From positions 1 through 61,797 of the forward strand of contig JAVKFY010000023.1 of the NCBI GenBank assembly GCA_040223615.1: a stretch of 61,797 nt of DNA, written 5' to 3'. Source of the DNA: JAVKFY01 sp040223615 (GTDB lineage Bacteria; Pseudomonadota; Alphaproteobacteria; GCA-2731375). Of this stretch, positions 58,913 to 61,797 are shown piece by piece. The position numbers and the translations under genes were made by a program. Position 1 is the first letter of the stretch, and the number at the start of each line of letters is the position of its first letter. The notes below the pieces were generated by a model. That model saw only the letters and a program-made list of their open reading frames with translations, was not told where the DNA came from and did not search any database.

Positions 58913-59541
58913 GGCCGGCGCTGCTGCTGACCCTGTTGCTGGCGCTGGTCGCCACGCCGGCGCTGGCTGCGAGCGACCTGAAGGGCGACCGCGATGGCGT
59001 GCGGGCGGCGATGGCGCGCGTCGACTGCGCCGGCGGGGCGGAGCTGCTGGTCGGCTTGAACATGACCTTCGCCCCGGCGGTCGATCTCGACGCGGCGGCG
59101 CGCGAACGCCAGTCCGAGGCTATCGCCCAGCGCATCGACGCGTTGCGGCCGGCGCTGCGGGCGCTCGACGCCGAGATCGTACAACGGTTCGAAGGACGGC
59201 CCGCCCTGCTGGTGGCGGCCGATGCCGGGGGCCTGCGCTGGCTCGCGGCCAGCGACCTGGTCGGCAGCCTGTATCTGGTGCGCACCCGGCACGACATCGA
59301 AGTGCACGTTCTGCGCCACGTCGCCCAGCGCGACGGCGTGATCCGGGTGATCGCCACCACCCTTGACGGCGAAACCGACGCGGCGCTGGCGGCGCTGGGC
59401 AGCGCCGGCGTGGAGGTCGCCAGCCGCCTGGAAACCGTGCCGCAGGCGGCGCTGCGGCTCACCGCGCCAGCGCTCGACCGGTTGCTGGCGATCCCGTCGG
59501 TCTGCGCCGTGGTGGAAGATCGCCTCGGCTTCGGCAATTGA
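58909..59541 (+). CDS. Secreted propeptide/inhibitor-I9-like protein, predicted partner of S8 protease
   Basis: Predicted 210 aa. A signal peptide is at about 1-21. Two similar halves each show the alternating strand-helix pattern and end in a segment like VVEDRLGFG or GSLYLVRTRHD; the second end ALDRLLAIPSVCAVVEDRL resembles RLQRLMQSERIVGVYVDEF in the protease's own propeptide region. The GTG at 58909 (or 58906) overlaps the protease stop by four bases. I infer that it is a free-standing inhibitor or intramolecular-chaperone-like partner; no database comparison could be made. Confidence 0.7.
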   Translation: MRPALLLTLLLALVATPALAASDLKGDRDGVRAAMARVDCAGGAELLVGLNMTFAPAVDLDAAARERQSEAIAQRIDALRPALRALDAEIVQRFEGRPALLVAADAGGLRWLAASDLVGSLYLVRTRHDIEVHVLRHVAQRDGVIRVIATTLDGETDAALAALGSAGVEVASRLETVPQAALRLTAPALDRLLAIPSVCAVVEDRLGFGN

Positions 59542-59644
59542 CGTAGCCGCGCCCACTTTCCATTCTTGCCGCCGACCCGGCCAAAGGACCCGTGACCAAG
59601 CTCAGGTCCGCGCCATCACATTTTCGCCCCTTTCGGAGTCATCC

Positions 59645-61797
59645 ATGTCGACCAACCATCCGCTGCGGCCGCTGTTCGACCCGCAGTCCATCGCCATCAT
59701 CGGCGCTTCCAACAACGCCCTGAAGTTCGGGGGCCGGCCGATCAAGTACATGGCCGAGGGCGGTTTCAAGGGCCGGGTCTATCCGGTGAACCCGAAGGGC
59801 GGCGAGATCCAGGGCCGGAAGGCGTACACCGACATCCGCGAGGTGCCGGAGGAAGTCGACATGGTGGTCATCTCGGTGCCGGCCCCGGGGGTGGTCAGCG
59901 CCATCGAAGCCTGCGCCGAGGCCAAGGCGAAGACCGCGGTGATCTTCTCGTCGGGCTTCGCGGAGGCCGGCGGTCCACAGGGCGAGGCGTGGCAGCATCG
60001 GCTGCGCGAGATCTCGGCCGAGAGCGGCATCCGGCTGGTCGGTCCGAACTGCATGGGCACGCTGAACGTCGCGACGCGCGCGGTTGGCACCTTTTCCTCG
60101 GCCTTCGAGCATGGCTGGCCGCGGCCGGGCAACATCGCGCTGCTGAGCCAGTCCGGCGCGGTCGGCTCGCACACCATGGTGCTGGCGCGCGAGCGCGGCC
60201 TGGGCGTCAACGGCTGGATCACCACCGGCAACGAGGTCGATGTCGACGTCTCCGACTGCATCGACTATGCCGCCGAGGACCCGGACACGGCGGTGATCGC
60301 GGCCTATCTGGAGGGCTGCCAGCATCCCGAGCGCTTCATCGCCGCGCTGAAGAAGGCGCAGGCGAACAGGAAGCCGGTGGTGATCATGAAGGTCGGCGTC
60401 TCCGAAGTCGGCGCGCACGCGGCAACCACGCATACCGCCTCGCTGGCCGGCGCCGACGAGATTTTCGAATCCGTGTTTCGCCAGTACGGCGTGCACCGCG
60501 CGCGCAGCCTGGAAGAGCTGCTCGACATCGCCGCGGCGGCCTCGGCCGGGCAGATACCGTCGGGTCGCAAGCTCGGCATCATCACCATCTCCGGCGGCGT
60601 CGGCGTGATCTCGTCGGACGCGGCGGCGGCCTACAACCTGGAAGTGCCGGCGCTGCCGGCCTCGGCACAGAAGACGCTGAAGGACGCGATGTCCTTCGCC
60701 GCGGTGCGCAACCCGGTCGACACCACGGCGGAAGTGCTCAACAACATGCCGTTGCTGCAGAAGAACATCGAGGTGGTGCTGGCCGAGGGCGGCTGCGATG
60801 CGGCGTTGGTGTTCCTGTCCACGCTTGGCTTCTCCGAGCGCATGATGGGCGAGATGTGGAAGATCGTGCCAAAGGTGCGCGAGAACTTTCCCGACGCGCT
60901 GGTGGTGCTGTCGATGCTGACGCGCATGGAGGACCGGCGGAAGCTGGAAGAGCTGAAGTACATCGTCATGGAGGACCCGACGCGGGCGATCGCCGCGATC
61001 GCCGCGCTGGCCAACTTCGGCGAGCATTTCAACCGGCCGGCGCGGCTCGAGCCGCCGCAGGCGCAGCGGGTCGAGATCCCCGGCAAGCTGTCCGAGATCG
61101 AGGCCTCGAACATCCTGGCCAAGGCCGGCCTGCCGATGCTCGACACCCGCCTGGTGACCAGCCGCGACGAAGCGGTGAACGCCGCCGAGGCGGTGGGCTA
61201 TCCGGTGGTGGCGAAGATCGTCTCGGCCGACATCCTGCACAAGACCGACATCGGCGGCGTGAAGCTGCGGCTCGGCGACGCGCAAGCGGTCGGCGACGCG
61301 TTCGACGACATCATGGCTGCCGCGAAGACGCACGAGCCGAACGCCAAGCTCGACGGCGTGATGATCGCGCCGATGGTCTCCGGCGGCGTGGAGACGATCA
61401 TCGGCGTGCACCGCGACTCGGTGTTCGGGCCGACGGTGCTGGTCGGCCTGGGCGGTGTGCTGGTCGAGGTGCTGAAGGACGTCAGCTTCCGGGTGGCGCC
61501 GTTCGGCGTCGACGAGGCGCGCCGGATGATCGACGAGTTGCGCGGGCGCAAGCTGCTGGACGGCGTGCGCGGCGCGGCCCCGTCCGACGTCGACGCGCTG
61601 GCCGACGCCCTGGCCCGGCTGTCGGCCTTCGCACACGCCAACGCGGAGACCGTCGAAAGCATCGACATCAACCCGCTGCTGGTGCGCGAGACCGGCGCGG
61701 TGGCGCTGGACGCGGTGATCGTCGGGGGGGAGCGCGGGGGCGGCGTTGGCGGGCTGGGGGGGGGGCCGCCCCCCCCCCCCCGCCCCCCCCCCCGAGC
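59645..61797 (+). CDS. Acetate-CoA ligase family protein (NDP-forming acyl-CoA synthetase), partial at contig end
   Basis: At least 692 residues are readable before the sequence degenerates. The N-terminal CoA-binding domain (FDPQSIAIIGAS; VYPVNPKG) is followed by the succinyl-CoA ligase-like domain with the phosphohistidine loop, GPNCMGTLN and LLSQSGAVGSH, and a C-terminal ATP-grasp region (GYPVVAKIVSADILHKTDIGGV; quoted in parts GYPVVAKIVS, HKTDIGGV). These enzymes form acyl-CoA from acids with ATP, or the reverse. The ATG at 59645 is the start. The natural stop should lie within a few codons after 61722, where homopolymers begin, so the C-terminus is unreliable. Confidence 0.85.
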   Translation, partial: MSTNHPLRPLFDPQSIAIIGASNNALKFGGRPIKYMAEGGFKGRVYPVNPKGGEIQGRKAYTDIREVPEEVDMVVISVPAPGVVSAIEACAEAKAKTAVIFSSGFAEAGGPQGEAWQHRLREISAESGIRLVGPNCMGTLNVATRAVGTFSSAFEHGWPRPGNIALLSQSGAVGSHTMVLARERGLGVNGWITTGNEVDVDVSDCIDYAAEDPDTAVIAAYLEGCQHPERFIAALKKAQANRKPVVIMKVGVSEVGAHAATTHTASLAGADEIFESVFRQYGVHRARSLEELLDIAAAASAGQIPSGRKLGIITISGGVGVISSDAAAAYNLEVPALPASAQKTLKDAMSFAAVRNPVDTTAEVLNNMPLLQKNIEVVLAEGGCDAALVFLSTLGFSERMMGEMWKIVPKVRENFPDALVVLSMLTRMEDRRKLEELKYIVMEDPTRAIAAIAALANFGEHFNRPARLEPPQAQRVEIPGKLSEIEASNILAKAGLPMLDTRLVTSRDEAVNAAEAVGYPVVAKIVSADILHKTDIGGVKLRLGDAQAVGDAFDDIMAAAKTHEPNAKLDGVMIAPMVSGGVETIIGVHRDSVFGPTVLVGLGGVLVEVLKDVSFRVAPFGVDEARRMIDELRGRKLLDGVRGAAPSDVDALADALARLSAFAHANAETVESIDINPLLVRETGAVALDAVIVGGERGGGVGGLGGGPPPPPRPPPR
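61722..61797. other. Contig edge, long G and C runs
   Basis: From about 61722 the sequence becomes runs of G and then C that are unlike the rest of the window. It looks like an assembly or sequencing artefact, so the last gene's end should not be trusted. Confidence 0.75.

Noticed and set aside
59639..61636. A 665-residue minus-strand frame opposite the last gene
   Set aside because: Antisense to an evident acyl-CoA synthetase; composition is that of a shadow frame.

Overview
The window is a GC-rich, densely packed bacterial chromosome segment. It has short intergenic gaps, GTG and TTG starts, many 1-14 nt gene overlaps, and dispersed palindromic repeats built on a CCGGGTCAAGCCCGG-like core. 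Gene content (TRAP permeases, MmyB-type XRE regulator, DmdC-like and AidB-like acyl-CoA dehydrogenases, a LiuR-like MerR regulator, an Entner-Doudoroff module, Gmd/Fcl and GmhA/GmhB) and repeat style suggest an alphaproteobacterium, probably near Rhodospirillales; this is inference, since no rRNA or tRNA gene was seen. Both ends (about 1-61 and 61722-61797) are homopolymer-rich and look like unreliable contig edges. No gap between genes exceeds 300 bases. I saw no CRISPR array.

Layout. 0.2-8.5 kb: mixed single genes (lipid kinase, EamA exporter, SDR, glutathionyl-hydroquinone reductase, lipase-like hydrolase, phytanoyl-CoA dioxygenase) and a gmhA-SDR pair. 8.5-10.9 kb: kdgK with a coupled histidine phosphatase, divergent from eda. 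10.9-16 kb: small membrane protein divergent from an XRE/MmyB regulator across a nested operator, then a PAS histidine kinase and two TRAP permease genes. 16-23.8 kb: SDR, argG, persulfide dioxygenase-rhodanese fusion, fcl-gmd, a secreted PPC-domain protein, gmhB and a half-size GDT1 protein. 23.8-38.5 kb: a large fatty-acid oxidation cluster on the minus strand, headed by a LiuR-like MerR regulator beside a perfect 26-bp palindrome. It holds two hydratase/dehydrogenase fusions of opposite domain order, two thiolases, three acyl-CoA dehydrogenases and FadH. An Mpo1-like gene lies divergently across the operator. 38.5-47.8 kb: TPR/beta-barrel outer-membrane protein, FadD-type ligase, GFA protein, an operon of MaoC hydratase, PLP dehydratase and MetE/UROD-like protein, an aspartoacylase-like hydrolase, and a crotonase.

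The most striking locus is 48143-50579: an intact IS1595-family element with 25-bp imperfect inverted repeats and an exact 8-bp target duplication. Excising it on paper restores an isochorismatase-family gene in frame. Besides the transposase it carries a tightly coupled cargo operon: a DUF433 (VapB45-like) antitoxin, a VapC45-like PIN toxin, a 55-aa basic protein and a 33-aa single-membrane-span peptide. All appear to be read from one promoter whose -35 lies inside the terminal repeat.

51-61.8 kb: PaaI thioesterase, ArsC-like reductase, PilZ protein, secreted TPR protein, SDR, MATE exporter, OmpA-type lipoprotein, HCCA-isomerase-like protein, NUDIX hydrolase, and a subtilisin-like protease followed by an overlapping secreted protein that resembles free-standing propeptide domains. 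The last gene is a near-complete NDP-forming acyl-CoA synthetase that runs into the contig edge.
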